Below the pieces are notes generated by a model that was given only the letters and a program-made list of their open reading frames with translations, searched no databases and was not told the origin of the DNA. From assembly GCF_026126425.1 (NCBI RefSeq), contig NZ_JAFMPW010000001.1:434001-498000 (forward strand): a DNA stretch of 64,000 nt, in the 5' to 3' direction. This DNA comes from Muriicola sp. Z0-33. GTDB taxonomy: Bacteria > Bacteroidota > Bacteroidia > Flavobacteriales > Flavobacteriaceae. Made by a program: the position numbers and the translations under genes. Positions 23,526 to 32,735 of this stretch are shown one piece after another; position 1 is the stretch's first letter, and each line of letters opens with the position of its first letter.

Positions 23526-24884
23526 ATGTTAAATATATCTCCGAACAGACTTCATAAAAGTGTGGACCTCACCGGCTATAAGTCGGGAAAAAAGGTTTTC
23601 CACTTAAGACATTACAAGCATTTCAATAGATTTCTGTTGGCTTTTGCAGGTATTGCCGTTCTCGTATTATTTCTTCCCTGGACACAGACAGTTTCCGGTA
23701 AGGGAAGTCTTACCACATTAAAACCAGATCAAAGACCCCAGACAATTCAATCTCCAATTCCCGGAAGAATTGAAAAATGGTACGTCAGCGAGGGGGATTT
23801 TGTAAACAAAGGGGACACTATAATTCATATTTCTGAGGTTAAGAATGAATATTTTGACCCGGCCCTGGTGCAAAGAACAGGTGAACAAATTGACGCAAAA
23901 ACTAGGGCAGTATCTTCTTATGAAGGCAAGGTTGGGGCATTAAATAATCAGATTGCAGCATTATCTCGCGAGCGGCAATTAAAATTAGAGCAAGCAAACA
24001 ATAAGCTGATGCAGGCTGGGCTCAAAGTGAAGAGCGATAGTATTGATCTGGAGGCGGCTAAAACCAATATTGAGATTGCTAAACGTCAGTTCAATCGAAT
24101 TACTCAGTTACAGAAAGAAGGACTTAAGGCTTTGACAGATGTTGAAGAAAAGCGTCTTAAACTTCAGGAAACTCAGGCTAAATTGATCTCCCAGAAAAAT
24201 AAATTATTAGCCACAAGAAATAATGTTATTAATGCCGAGGTAGAGATCAATAGGGTTAAAGCGGAATATACGGATAAGATTTCTAAGGCAAGGAGTGAAA
24301 TGTTTACGGCACAGTCTAGTCAGTTTGATTCAGAAGCTCAAGTGACCAAACTCAGGAATGATTACACCAATTATGAAATGCGAAGAGACCTCTATTATAT
24401 TCGCGCCCCTCAAAGCGGCTTTATCAATAAGGCATTACGAGCCGGCGTAGGAGAGACTTTTAAGGAAGGAGAAGAGTTGGTGGGTATAATGCCCTCCGAT
24501 TATGAAATGGCAGTGGAAACTTTTGTCAGCCCAATAGACCTTCCTCTAATACATATTGGAGAGAAAGTTAGAATACAGTTTGATGGCTGGCCGGTTATCG
24601 TATTTAGCGGATGGCCCAATATATCCTATGGAACTTATGGCGGGGAAGTAGTGGCGATGGAAACCTTTATAAGTGACAATGGAAAATATAGGGTGCTCTT
24701 GGCTCCTGACCCGCAAGATCATCCATGGCCAAAGGAAATACGGGTAGGATCTGGTGCAATGACCCTGGCCCTATTGGATGATGTGCCAATTTGGTTCGAA
24801 TTGTGGCGGCAACTAAATGGGTTTCCCCCAAACTATTATCTGCCCGACAACCAATTAACCGTAAAGGAAAATAAAAAGGGATGA
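23526..24884 (+). CDS. HlyD-family membrane fusion protein
   Basis: 452 residues. One transmembrane segment (about 35-55, FLLAFAGIAVLVLFLPW), a split lipoyl/barrel domain starting at IQSPIPGRIEKWYVSEGDFV, a long coiled coil (about 120-285) and a C-terminal beta barrel. It bridges the inner-membrane ABC protein and the TolC-like channel. It begins 5 bases after the ABC gene and shares ATGA with the outer-membrane factor gene. Family assignment is secure; the exported substrate is not shown by any neighbour. Confidence 0.93.
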   Translation: MLNISPNRLHKSVDLTGYKSGKKVFHLRHYKHFNRFLLAFAGIAVLVLFLPWTQTVSGKGSLTTLKPDQRPQTIQSPIPGRIEKWYVSEGDFVNKGDTIIHISEVKNEYFDPALVQRTGEQIDAKTRAVSSYEGKVGALNNQIAALSRERQLKLEQANNKLMQAGLKVKSDSIDLEAAKTNIEIAKRQFNRITQLQKEGLKALTDVEEKRLKLQETQAKLISQKNKLLATRNNVINAEVEINRVKAEYTDKISKARSEMFTAQSSQFDSEAQVTKLRNDYTNYEMRRDLYYIRAPQSGFINKALRAGVGETFKEGEELVGIMPSDYEMAVETFVSPIDLPLIHIGEKVRIQFDGWPVIVFSGWPNISYGTYGGEVVAMETFISDNGKYRVLLAPDPQDHPWPKEIRVGSGAMTLALLDDVPIWFELWRQLNGFPPNYYLPDNQLTVKENKKG

Positions 24885-26284
24885 GCAGAATTTTAATCCT
24901 TCTTTTACTGCTAGTAACAATCCCCGTAAAAGCGCAGCAACAAGACAGTGTTGTGCTATCTTTCCGGGAGTATTTAGGCTATGTAAAGAAATTCCACCCA
25001 ATAGCGAGGCAAGCCCAACTCCAAATTGATATCGGGCAGGCCAATCTGATGAAGGCCCGTGGTGGTTTTGATCCTAAAATAGAGGTAGACTATGATAGAA
25101 AGAAATTCAAAGGAACGGAATATTACGATCGCTTTAATGCCACTTTTAAGGTGCCAACATGGTATGGGATAGAACTAAAAGGAAATTTTGAACAGAACCA
25201 GGGCGATTTTCTAAACCCTGATGAGATTTTGCCAACCGACGGCTTGTATAGTGCAGGAGTGTCTGTTTCTCTGGGCAATGGATTTTGGATCAATGAGAGG
25301 ATGGCTACCTTGAAACAAGCCAAATTATTAAGGGAAAGAACTAAAGCAGACAGGGACCTTGAAGTTAATCATATCTTATATAAGGCATCATTGGCTTATT
25401 TTAACTGGCTTAGGGCTTACAATGATCAGCGTGTGTATCAAAATTTCTTTGTAAACGCCAAATCAAGGTTTGTTGGTATAAAACGGAGTGCAGAAGTTGG
25501 AGATCTGGCCAATATAGATACGGTTGAGGCCAAAATAGCGATGAATAGTAGGAAGCTTGGCTTAGAGCAAGCACGGGTGGCGTTGGTGAAGAGGAGACTT
25601 GAACTCTCAAATTTTTTATGGTTAGACGCCAACATTCCTGTAGAATTACAGGACAATGTTATTCCAAATATTCGGCTGGATGGAGAAGTCGATATTTCCT
25701 TGGAAATAAATGATAAACCCCTCGATAGCTTTACCGTAGAGAACCACCCCAAACTAAGGTCTCAGGGATTTAAGATAGAAAGTCTGGCAGTTGACAAAAG
25801 CTTAAAAGCTAATAAACTACTCCCGGTTATCGATTTGGAATACAATTTTCTAACCACACAGCCGGAGATCATAAATTCTTTTGACACCAATGATTATAAA
25901 GGGGGTGTAAATTTCAGATTTCCACTGTTCTTGCGCAAGGAACGAGGCGATCTGAAATTAGCAAAGTTTAAATTAAGAGATGCAGAACTAGAATATGATA
26001 ATATCCAATTAGAAATTCGAAACAAGGTCCGAGCGATATATATGGAGTTGAATTCCTATGAAACCCAAAATCAATTGATAGCAAATATTGTAGCAGATTA
26101 TACAACCATGCTTGGGGCCGAAGAGCGAAAATTTAGTTTTGGAGAAAGCTCACTTTTTCTTATCAATACCAGAGAGAGTAAGTTAATAGACGCTAATTTA
26201 AAACTTAATGAAATTCAGAATAAATACCTGGCTACCAAGGCAACATTGTTTAGGAGCCTGTCTGTAAATCCGCAAAATCTCTAA
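24881..26284 (+). CDS. TolC-family outer-membrane efflux protein
   Basis: 467 residues with a signal peptide (MSRILILLLLLVTIPVKAQ) and the duplicated helical-hairpin/beta-strand pattern of TolC proteins (e.g. LEVNHILYKASLAYFNWLRA and LEIRNKVRAIYMELNSYETQ). It completes the TetR-ABC-HlyD-TolC operon, overlapping HlyD by four bases. No linked substrate protein gene was found. Confidence 0.93.
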   Translation: MSRILILLLLLVTIPVKAQQQDSVVLSFREYLGYVKKFHPIARQAQLQIDIGQANLMKARGGFDPKIEVDYDRKKFKGTEYYDRFNATFKVPTWYGIELKGNFEQNQGDFLNPDEILPTDGLYSAGVSVSLGNGFWINERMATLKQAKLLRERTKADRDLEVNHILYKASLAYFNWLRAYNDQRVYQNFFVNAKSRFVGIKRSAEVGDLANIDTVEAKIAMNSRKLGLEQARVALVKRRLELSNFLWLDANIPVELQDNVIPNIRLDGEVDISLEINDKPLDSFTVENHPKLRSQGFKIESLAVDKSLKANKLLPVIDLEYNFLTTQPEIINSFDTNDYKGGVNFRFPLFLRKERGDLKLAKFKLRDAELEYDNIQLEIRNKVRAIYMELNSYETQNQLIANIVADYTTMLGAEERKFSFGESSLFLINTRESKLIDANLKLNEIQNKYLATKATLFRSLSVNPQNL

Positions 26285-26381
26285 ATAGGAATTATGTAAG
26301 GTTATGGGTCTTTTTACTACCAATCCGCTCCGAACAGTAATTAATTTATGGGCTTTTTTACCCTAGCATTAAGAAATAACA

Positions 26382-27029
26382 ATGAAAATAGCTACTGTAG
26401 ACTCAATTAAATATATAGTTTCAGAAAGCCTGAAGAAGGCTGTAACATATTCCCAATTTCGAGACCTGGTAGACGAATTTGCAGCAAGGGGGAGCACCAG
26501 TGGGCCGGAGCAAACAGATGCTCTTATAAATTATACGCAACTCAATAGTCGCAGATTCAAAAGGTGGGATAAGACTTTTAGAGTTCCTCAGGAAGAAGCC
26601 GAATATATAAAAAAATGGGACAGACCTGTTTATTGGCTGGTGCTTACAGAAAGTTGGTGTGGAGATGCTGCGCCAACCATGCCGGTGATGGCAAAAGTTG
26701 CTGAGCTCAATAAGAACATTGATTTCAAAGTACTTTTCAGGGATGAAAATTTGGAGCTCATGGATCTCTTCCTGACAAATGGAGCCATGTCTATTCCTAA
26801 ATTAATCATGCTCGATGCTAATACGCTTGAAGTACTCGGAAACTGGGGACCCAGACCTTCAAAGGCAACACAAATGGCCAGTGATTACAGGAAACAACAC
26901 GGTAAACTTAGTCCAGAGTTTAAGCAAGATCTTCAGCTTTGGTACAATAAAGATAAAGGAGATAATACCTTAGCAGATCTGATGCGTTTACTTGCTCTGG
27001 AAGATGTAAGTGATAGTGCCCTTCTGTGA
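26382..27029 (+). CDS. Thioredoxin-family protein with single active-site cysteine
   Basis: 215 residues, no signal peptide. The thioredoxin fold starts near residue 80 (WLVLTESWCGDAAPTMPVM); the usual CxxC is CGDA (Cys93), so the resolving cysteine is missing and classic disulfide exchange is unlikely. The cis-Pro loop is SIPKLIML. This matches the Thioredoxin_9-like group found in Bacteroidota. A monothiol or structural role is possible. Its last 42 bases overlap the convergent TonB-like gene. Confidence 0.82.
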   Translation: MKIATVDSIKYIVSESLKKAVTYSQFRDLVDEFAARGSTSGPEQTDALINYTQLNSRRFKRWDKTFRVPQEEAEYIKKWDRPVYWLVLTESWCGDAAPTMPVMAKVAELNKNIDFKVLFRDENLELMDLFLTNGAMSIPKLIMLDANTLEVLGNWGPRPSKATQMASDYRKQHGKLSPEFKQDLQLWYNKDKGDNTLADLMRLLALEDVSDSALL

Positions 27030-27713
27030 GCTCCTTGAAGATGAGTTAAAACGAGCCTTTAAAGCATAGGTGATTGCATTATCAACAAGACAACCATTAG
27101 AAGTTCCCGAACTTTTGGCATTAAAATCAGCTTCCACCACATTACCATTGGCATCCACAATAATATTTATGACTACTTTACCCCCTTCAATACAGGTGTA
27201 AATTGGCGGAGGTAGCACATAACTATGGCGGTCTACCAGAGAATAAGAGACAGATGTCTTTCTCTTGGCCAGATTATTGGTAAATTCTTTTTTCTTGGCT
27301 TCCTTTTCGCCTAATAATTGTTTTTTTTCTTCGCGTCTTTTTTCTAACTCTTTTAAACTTTCAGCAAAACCTTCATCCGCGTTTAAAAGATCGGACGGAT
27401 CCTGATGCTCCAGAAGCTGTTTTTCAGCCATTAGTTCTTCTAAAGTCTTAAGGGGTTCAGGGTTACCAATACTTGGTTTGGCAGTTTCATTATATGCCAT
27501 ATGGCTCTTAATCGGGTCGGCTTTGGCCATTTCCTCGAGTAGCTTTTCTTCTTCTTCCAGCAGTTTTTCTAAATCTTCATCGGCCAGGCTCATTTCAATA
27601 ACATACTCTTCCTTTTCCTCTGATCCAAGATGTATATTGTAAAGGGACAATACCATTATAGATAAAGAGAAAACTGTTATTAAAAAAGAAAGTTGCTTTC
27701 GATTTAAATTCAT
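26988..27713 (-). CDS. TonB C-terminal-domain protein (energy-transducer-like)
   Basis: About 241 residues. One N-terminal transmembrane segment (SFLITVFSLSIMVLSLYNI), then a long highly charged region rich in Glu/Lys (about 35-160, probably coiled coil) in place of the usual Pro-rich spacer, and a C-terminal TonB fold (GKVVINIIVDANGNV, NAITYALKARFNSS, GTITYIFQSK). TonB proteins pass proton-motive force to outer-membrane receptors. No ExbB/ExbD genes are near. Start set at the ATG at 27713 (MNLNRKQ). It follows truB on the same strand. Confidence 0.8.
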   Translation of the reverse strand: MNLNRKQLSFLITVFSLSIMVLSLYNIHLGSEEKEEYVIEMSLADEDLEKLLEEEEKLLEEMAKADPIKSHMAYNETAKPSIGNPEPLKTLEELMAEKQLLEHQDPSDLLNADEGFAESLKELEKRREEKKQLLGEKEAKKKEFTNNLAKRKTSVSYSLVDRHSYVLPPPIYTCIEGGKVVINIIVDANGNVVEADFNAKSSGTSNGCLVDNAITYALKARFNSSSRSSQKGTITYIFQSK

Positions 27714-27783
27714 ACTCTTATAACCCAAATTTTATAAATATATTACAAATATTAGTTCATCCGACGTGATAAGACTAACAAAA

Positions 27784-28497
27784 TCAGGCGTTTGGGTGTT
27801 TTGACAGCAATAGTTCCTGAAAAATCTTAGGGGTCAGCGCTTTATTTACGTTGTAATCCCCTATTTTGGTTCTTCTCAGCTCGGATAAATGACCTCCGGA
27901 CTCCAGGGATTTTCCAAAATCGTGTGCTAATGACCTTATATAGGTCCCTTTACTGCAAACCACTCTAAACTCAACATGAGGCATCACTACACTAGTAATC
28001 TCAAATTCAGATATTTCAACAGAGCGCGATTTTATGGTTACTTTTTTTCCTTCACGGGCGTATTCATAGAGTCTTTTACCGTCTTTTTTTAGTGCGGAGA
28101 AAACAGGAGGTTTTTGTTCTATTATTCCAATAAAACCCTTTGCAGCATCCCTGACCTGCTCCTCGGTAATATGATCTGTTGGATATTCCTGATCTACTTC
28201 TGTTTCCAGATCATATGAAGGAGTGGTAGCGCCAAGGGTTATCTCGCCAGTATACTCTTTTGGCTTGCCCTGTAATTCATGGATGCTTTTTGTAAACTTA
28301 CCCGTACAGATTAGCAATAAGCCTGTAGCCAGGGGATCCAGAGTGCCGGCATGCCCTACTTTTATTTTTTTAAGATCAAATTTTCTACGGATTGCCCACC
28401 TGACGGCATTGACGGCCTGAAAGGATGACCAGCCCAGGGGTTTGTCTATCAAAACCAACTGACCATTTAGAAAATCATCTTTTGTCAGCAGATCCAT
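27784..28497 (-). CDS. truB: tRNA pseudouridine(55) synthase
   Basis: About 237 residues. The catalytic motif is HAGTLDPLATGLL (Asp nucleophile) near residue 50, with KPLGWSSFQAVN before it and GTYIRSLAHDFG later, all TruB signatures. It makes pseudouridine 55 in the tRNA T-loop. The ATG at 28497 (MDLLTKDDFLNG) is chosen; the longer reading would overlap uppP and adds an unrelated tail. It lies in the conserved order ftsX-DUF3098-uppP-truB. Confidence 0.95.
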   Translation of the reverse strand: MDLLTKDDFLNGQLVLIDKPLGWSSFQAVNAVRWAIRRKFDLKKIKVGHAGTLDPLATGLLLICTGKFTKSIHELQGKPKEYTGEITLGATTPSYDLETEVDQEYPTDHITEEQVRDAAKGFIGIIEQKPPVFSALKKDGKRLYEYAREGKKVTIKSRSVEISEFEITSVVMPHVEFRVVCSKGTYIRSLAHDFGKSLESGGHLSELRRTKIGDYNVNKALTPKIFQELLLSKHPNA

Positions 28498-28529
28498 ATT
28501 TAATCTATTTATCCATTGGTGTTCAATAG

Positions 28530-29324
28530 CTAACTCCAAAAACTGTACCCAATTGCAATACCTCCAACAATAAGGCAATAGATAGCAAAATAACTAAGCT
28601 TACTATTTTTTACCAATCGTATCATCCAGGTACATGCCAGGAGGCCGGCAAAGAATGCCGCAATAAAACCTGCGCCTAAGGCCACAGTTTGTTCGCCCTG
28701 GAGATTTAGCTCTCCACTGAAAATATCTTTACCAATTTTACCTATAATGAGGGGTACAACCATTAGAAAGGAAAATCTTGCTGCTCTGGTTTTGTCGACC
28801 CCTAATATAACAGAAGTGGAAATTGTAGCTCCACTCCTTGAAATTCCGGGAAGCATAGCCATAGCCTGCGAAATCCCTATGATTAGAGCCCTTCCGTTAG
28901 ATACTGTTTTGTCTGTATCCTTGGCCTTGTCTGCAAAATAGAGCAACATGGCAGTAACGATGAGCATAAAACCAACAAACCTGATATTGCCACCGAAAAA
29001 GGATTCGAGTTGTTCTTCGTAAAATAGACCAACCAGGGCAGCAGGTATCATTGATACTATAATTTGAAGGGAAAATCTGGTTTCTTTATTCCATTTGAAT
29101 TGAAACAGCCCATGAAAAATTTCCCATACGTCCTTTCTAAAGACTACAATGGTGCTCAGTGCCGTAGCGAAATGAAGTACAACAGTAAATATTAGGCTAT
29201 CTTCTGGGATAGAATTATCGCCTAATATCGCCTTTCCCAGTTCCAAATGACCACTGGAAGAAACCGGAAGAAATTCCGTTAACCCCTGAATTATACCCAA
29301 CAGGATGGCATCTAATACTTCCAA
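28530..29324 (-). CDS. uppP: Undecaprenyl-diphosphatase
   Basis: 264 residues, about eight transmembrane segments. The two family motifs are GLTEFLPVSSSGHLEL at the N-terminus and PGISRSGATISTSVILG in the middle; these form the active site that removes a phosphate from undecaprenyl pyrophosphate to recycle the cell-wall lipid carrier, also giving bacitracin tolerance. It sits 1 base after the DUF3098 gene. Confidence 0.97.
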   Translation of the reverse strand: MEVLDAILLGIIQGLTEFLPVSSSGHLELGKAILGDNSIPEDSLIFTVVLHFATALSTIVVFRKDVWEIFHGLFQFKWNKETRFSLQIIVSMIPAALVGLFYEEQLESFFGGNIRFVGFMLIVTAMLLYFADKAKDTDKTVSNGRALIIGISQAMAMLPGISRSGATISTSVILGVDKTRAARFSFLMVVPLIIGKIGKDIFSGELNLQGEQTVALGAGFIAAFFAGLLACTWMIRLVKNSKLSYFAIYCLIVGGIAIGYSFWS

Positions 29325-29594
29325 TTATTTTTTCTTCTTATGAGGATTCAATAATATGGCATATATCTCTATTCCAAGGCCAATTAAAACCAAAGTCGGA
29401 GCAAGACGTATTCTTCGAAAACTGTAGATATCCGGATTAAATATATTGGGATCATCACTACCTCCTCCACTCATAAGTATAAAGCCCAGAGCCATACAGC
29501 CCAACCCGATAAACATCCACATATAATTTCTTTTCTGAAATATGAATTCAGATTTTGGTTGCTGGTTGTGCGACTGTTTTTGTTTTTTACTCAT
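29325..29594 (-). CDS. DUF3098 membrane protein
   Basis: 89 residues with two transmembrane segments (about 28-45 and 63-80), separated by GGGSDDPNIFNPDIYSFRRI. The family DUF3098 occurs almost only in Bacteroidota between ftsX and uppP; its function is unknown. The conserved location suggests a link to cell-envelope growth or division. Confidence 0.9.
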   Translation of the reverse strand: MSKKQKQSHNQQPKSEFIFQKRNYMWMFIGLGCMALGFILMSGGGSDDPNIFNPDIYSFRRIRLAPTLVLIGLGIEIYAILLNPHKKKK

Positions 29595-29648
29595 GTTGCA
29601 AATTTAATGAAGCTAATTTACTTTAAAGGGATTCATTATGAAATGTCA

Positions 29649-30527
29649 TCAATAATAGAGATCATCAGTTCTGAGATTTAAAAACCGCTGTGTTGCAAAA
29701 TAGGTGCTCACCAGAGATATAACTACCCCTAAAACAAATACCCCGGCAAATAACAAGCTTAAAACCACCACATCCTGAAACAGAGCCAATTCAGGAAAAT
29801 TTTCATTGATGTAGTATAACACAACCCCCAGCGCTATCATTGCTAAAACGGCTCCCAGCATACCTAATTTGATGTTTGTCCAGATAAATGGTCTCCTGAT
29901 AAATCTTTTGGTGGCGCCTACCATTTGCATGGTTTTGATAATAAAACGTTTAGAATATATAGAAAGGCGAATAGAGCTATTGATCAGCAGCACAGCAATT
30001 AAAGTAAATACAGCACTCGCCGCCAGGATCCAGAAACTAATTTTTTTCACATTCTCAGTGAGCAAAGCAATTAGCGGCTTGTCATAACTCACTTCGTCTA
30101 CATAGCCTTTTGCGGCTATGTCAGCTGCAATTTTCTCTATCTGATCTGTAGATACAAAATCGGCTTTTAACTGAACGTCTATAGAATTTTTAAGTGGGTT
30201 GTATCCCAGGAATTCCAGAAAATTTTCACCAATTTCTTCACTGTGCTGCTCCGCTGCATCTTCTTTAGAGACGTAGGTGGCAGATTTAGTGTAGTCTGCC
30301 ATTGCAAGGCTGTTTTGAAGCTGCTCTATCTCTACCTCTTTGGCATTGTCTTTTAGAAATACGGAAATGGTAATCTGCTCTTTAAAATGATCTGCTAATT
30401 TTTTGGTATTCAATACCAACAGGCCTAAAATGCCAAGTAGAAAAAGAACCAATCCAATACTCAATACTACTGAGAAGTAAGAGGATATCAATTTTCGTTT
30501 TTGATAGCGTTCAAAAGATTTGCTCAT
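29649..30527 (-). CDS. ftsX: FtsX-like permease, cell-division ABC component
   Basis: 292 residues with the FtsX layout: TM1 (about 22-42), an extracytoplasmic domain of about 120 residues and three C-terminal TMs. The segment AAVFTLIAVLLINSSIRLSI and the MQMVGATKRFIRRPF cytoplasmic loop are typical. FtsX works with the ATPase FtsE to activate cell-wall hydrolases at division. No ftsE gene is visible here, so it is encoded elsewhere. First gene of the cluster running to truB. Confidence 0.93.
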   Translation of the reverse strand: MSKSFERYQKRKLISSYFSVVLSIGLVLFLLGILGLLVLNTKKLADHFKEQITISVFLKDNAKEVEIEQLQNSLAMADYTKSATYVSKEDAAEQHSEEIGENFLEFLGYNPLKNSIDVQLKADFVSTDQIEKIAADIAAKGYVDEVSYDKPLIALLTENVKKISFWILAASAVFTLIAVLLINSSIRLSIYSKRFIIKTMQMVGATKRFIRRPFIWTNIKLGMLGAVLAMIALGVVLYYINENFPELALFQDVVVLSLLFAGVFVLGVVISLVSTYFATQRFLNLRTDDLYY

Positions 30528-30596
30528 GGCTGCATAAGAATACGTAAAAATAGGAAAGTAAATCGAAATTTTTCATTTAAATGTAAACGGAAAAAT

Positions 30597-32477
30597 TTAT
30601 CTTTTTAAAGAGAAATGACCCTGGAATCTTGCGCTATCTACTTTGATAAGATACCAATAATCTGAAGATGGAAGTGCGTTATTGTTCATGGTGCCGTCCC
30701 ATGATAGCGGTTTATTGACAGCACTTTTTATGAGATTTCCATACCGATCAAAAATATGCGTTTCATAGGTTGAAAAAACATCAACTCCTTCAGGATTAAA
30801 AGTGTCATTGATTGCATCTCCATTTGGTGTAAAAAATTTGGGAATTACCAGATGTATGTAGTTAACGGCAACAGCGTCACATGCATTTGCCGATCTTGCC
30901 CTTATCGTGTACCGACCTCCATTAATATTATTAAAAACATTACTTCTCTGATAAGCCCCTCCGTTAATGGCATACTCAAAGTCACCCGAATTAATGGCTG
31001 TAATAGTTAGGGTATAATCTTCTGAGATGATCCGATCAATTACTGGGATATCTATCTGATTAAGGCTAATCGTTTTGGTAGTGCTACACCCAAATTCGTT
31101 GCTGACTATTACCGTATAGATTCCCGGTGAATTCACCTCAATTTCTGCACTGGTCTGACCTGTATTCCAGGAATAAGACATATTTTCAATTCCTGCGCTC
31201 AGGAGTTGTGAAGTTCCCTCACAAAAAGTTAACTCCTCATCTGTTACAATAGGGGCGTCATAAAAGTTGATAGTTATTGCTGTCCGACTTAAGGAATAAC
31301 AAGCTACATCTGCGGAACTTGCCTCCGCATAGTAGGTGCCGGCTGCCGTAGGCGCAAAAGAATTGCTGTTCTCCAGGAGTAGATTGCCGTCAATTGGGCT
31401 ATCGTACCAGTTTACTATTACTCCGGCAGGAACAGCAACCTGAATAGTTTCATCGTTGTTAGGGCAAAGGGTAACATTAGACAAGTTCACAACGGGAGCT
31501 TCCGGGATGGGGATAATAATGATGTCAAATATCTGGGATAAAGAATTACAAAGCGGGTTGGAAACGTTAATGGTATCTTCAGCAACTTTTACCCTGTAGT
31601 ACATTGTTGAAATCAGCGCCGGAGGCACATAGGACTGCCCTGTTTCCCCAATGATATCTGTCCAGTTTTCCCGGTCCGTACTTTGCTGCCATTGGTAGGC
31701 ATGTGTTTGGTAGATAGAAAAATCTGGATAAGCAGTAAGCGCTGTAACTACCGGAATTTCATCTTCACAAATAAGGATGCCCGTAGCATTCTCCGTATTG
31801 GTAATCGAGATGAGATCCCCGCAGGTCCTGAAAACTATGTCATCGATAGCCAGATCGTTTCCACATCCGCCATTTCCGTTATTTATCATTTTGAGAATGA
31901 CAGAAGTTTGCCCGGGTTGGGTTTGAAACACCAGGCCGTATTGTTCCCAGATAGGCGAGTTTTTTCCCTGAATATTACCTGTGTTTCCCGTGGCCAAAAG
32001 AATTGTATCTGTTGAATCCCAAATCTGGAATTTTACATTAACAGGAATTCCATTGCCCTGACATCCAGATTGAGGAAGTAAGTTTATTAGCCAGGAAGAA
32101 AATTCATATGAGGTATTTTCGCATAGGCCGGAAACCTCCCTTCTAAAAAACTCTCCGGCTGTAAAACTCGCGTTAACGATAAACGACTTTCCATTTACAT
32201 CTCCGGGGGTATGGTCTGGAGTATCAAACCAATCAAAATAAGAAGTAGTACTCGAAATGGTATAACTACCATCATTTGGTGTGCCATTGGAGTAGGTATA
32301 AGTTGTGGAACCCGGAGCTAAGGCAGGCCCATTTGATGTGCCGGCACCAAAGGTTTCCATAAATATCGGATCCCCGCTATTTCCATTGCAAAATCCGAGT
32401 TGAGCCTGAGATTCAATTAACGATAATCCAAAGATGAAAAGTACTGTGAAGTTTTGCTTGTACCAGGTCGAGTTCAC
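30597..32477 (-). CDS. T9SS type B (gliding-motility C-terminal domain) secreted adhesin-like protein
   Basis: 626 residues. Signal peptide (FTVLFIFGLSLIESQAQ), an N-terminal jelly-roll-like domain (about 25-215, TSYEFSSWLINL), two to three Ig/PKD-like repeats with paired cysteines (215-480), then the CHU_C domain (FFTPNGDAINDTFNPEG ... FDRYGNLI ... SSDYWYLIKVD). That C-terminal domain is the type B signal for the type IX secretion system, giving secretion or surface display. The start codon is GTG at 32477, with no in-frame ATG close by. Cell-surface binding is the likely role. Confidence 0.92.
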   Translation of the reverse strand: MNSTWYKQNFTVLFIFGLSLIESQAQLGFCNGNSGDPIFMETFGAGTSNGPALAPGSTTYTYSNGTPNDGSYTISSTTSYFDWFDTPDHTPGDVNGKSFIVNASFTAGEFFRREVSGLCENTSYEFSSWLINLLPQSGCQGNGIPVNVKFQIWDSTDTILLATGNTGNIQGKNSPIWEQYGLVFQTQPGQTSVILKMINNGNGGCGNDLAIDDIVFRTCGDLISITNTENATGILICEDEIPVVTALTAYPDFSIYQTHAYQWQQSTDRENWTDIIGETGQSYVPPALISTMYYRVKVAEDTINVSNPLCNSLSQIFDIIIIPIPEAPVVNLSNVTLCPNNDETIQVAVPAGVIVNWYDSPIDGNLLLENSNSFAPTAAGTYYAEASSADVACYSLSRTAITINFYDAPIVTDEELTFCEGTSQLLSAGIENMSYSWNTGQTSAEIEVNSPGIYTVIVSNEFGCSTTKTISLNQIDIPVIDRIISEDYTLTITAINSGDFEYAINGGAYQRSNVFNNINGGRYTIRARSANACDAVAVNYIHLVIPKFFTPNGDAINDTFNPEGVDVFSTYETHIFDRYGNLIKSAVNKPLSWDGTMNNNALPSSDYWYLIKVDSARFQGHFSLKR

Positions 32478-32646
32478 CTGATAAAGATATGTTTTTGAAG
32501 GCAGATTGCTACTCTTTTTAGACCAAACGTCATTCGTTTAAGATTTACTGTAAAAAATACCCAAAAAATGCTTGCATTTATTTTTCAACCAATGTTTGGT
32601 TGCCAACTTCCTTTGAATAACAATGATGATAAGCCACCAATTAATT

Positions 32647-32678
32647 TATGCTTGTTTCAAGTATTAAACTTATTTTTG
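32647..32678 (+). promoter_or_regulatory. Promoter of leuS
   Basis: TATTTTTG at 32671-32678 matches TAnnTTTG, with TATG at 32647-32650 as -33 (20-base spacing). The start site near 32684 lies downstream of an earlier in-frame ATG at 32568, supporting the later leuS start at 32736. Confidence 0.6.
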
Positions 32679-32735
32679 TGGCTTCTTGGAAGTTGGGGTT
32701 ATTTCCAGCTATTTAGGGCCTTTCAAAATTGTAGT

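Noticed and set aside
32568-32735. Upstream in-frame start giving LeuRS a 56-residue N-terminal extension
   Set aside because: The extension is unlike LeuRS, and a promoter element at 32671-32678 falls inside it.
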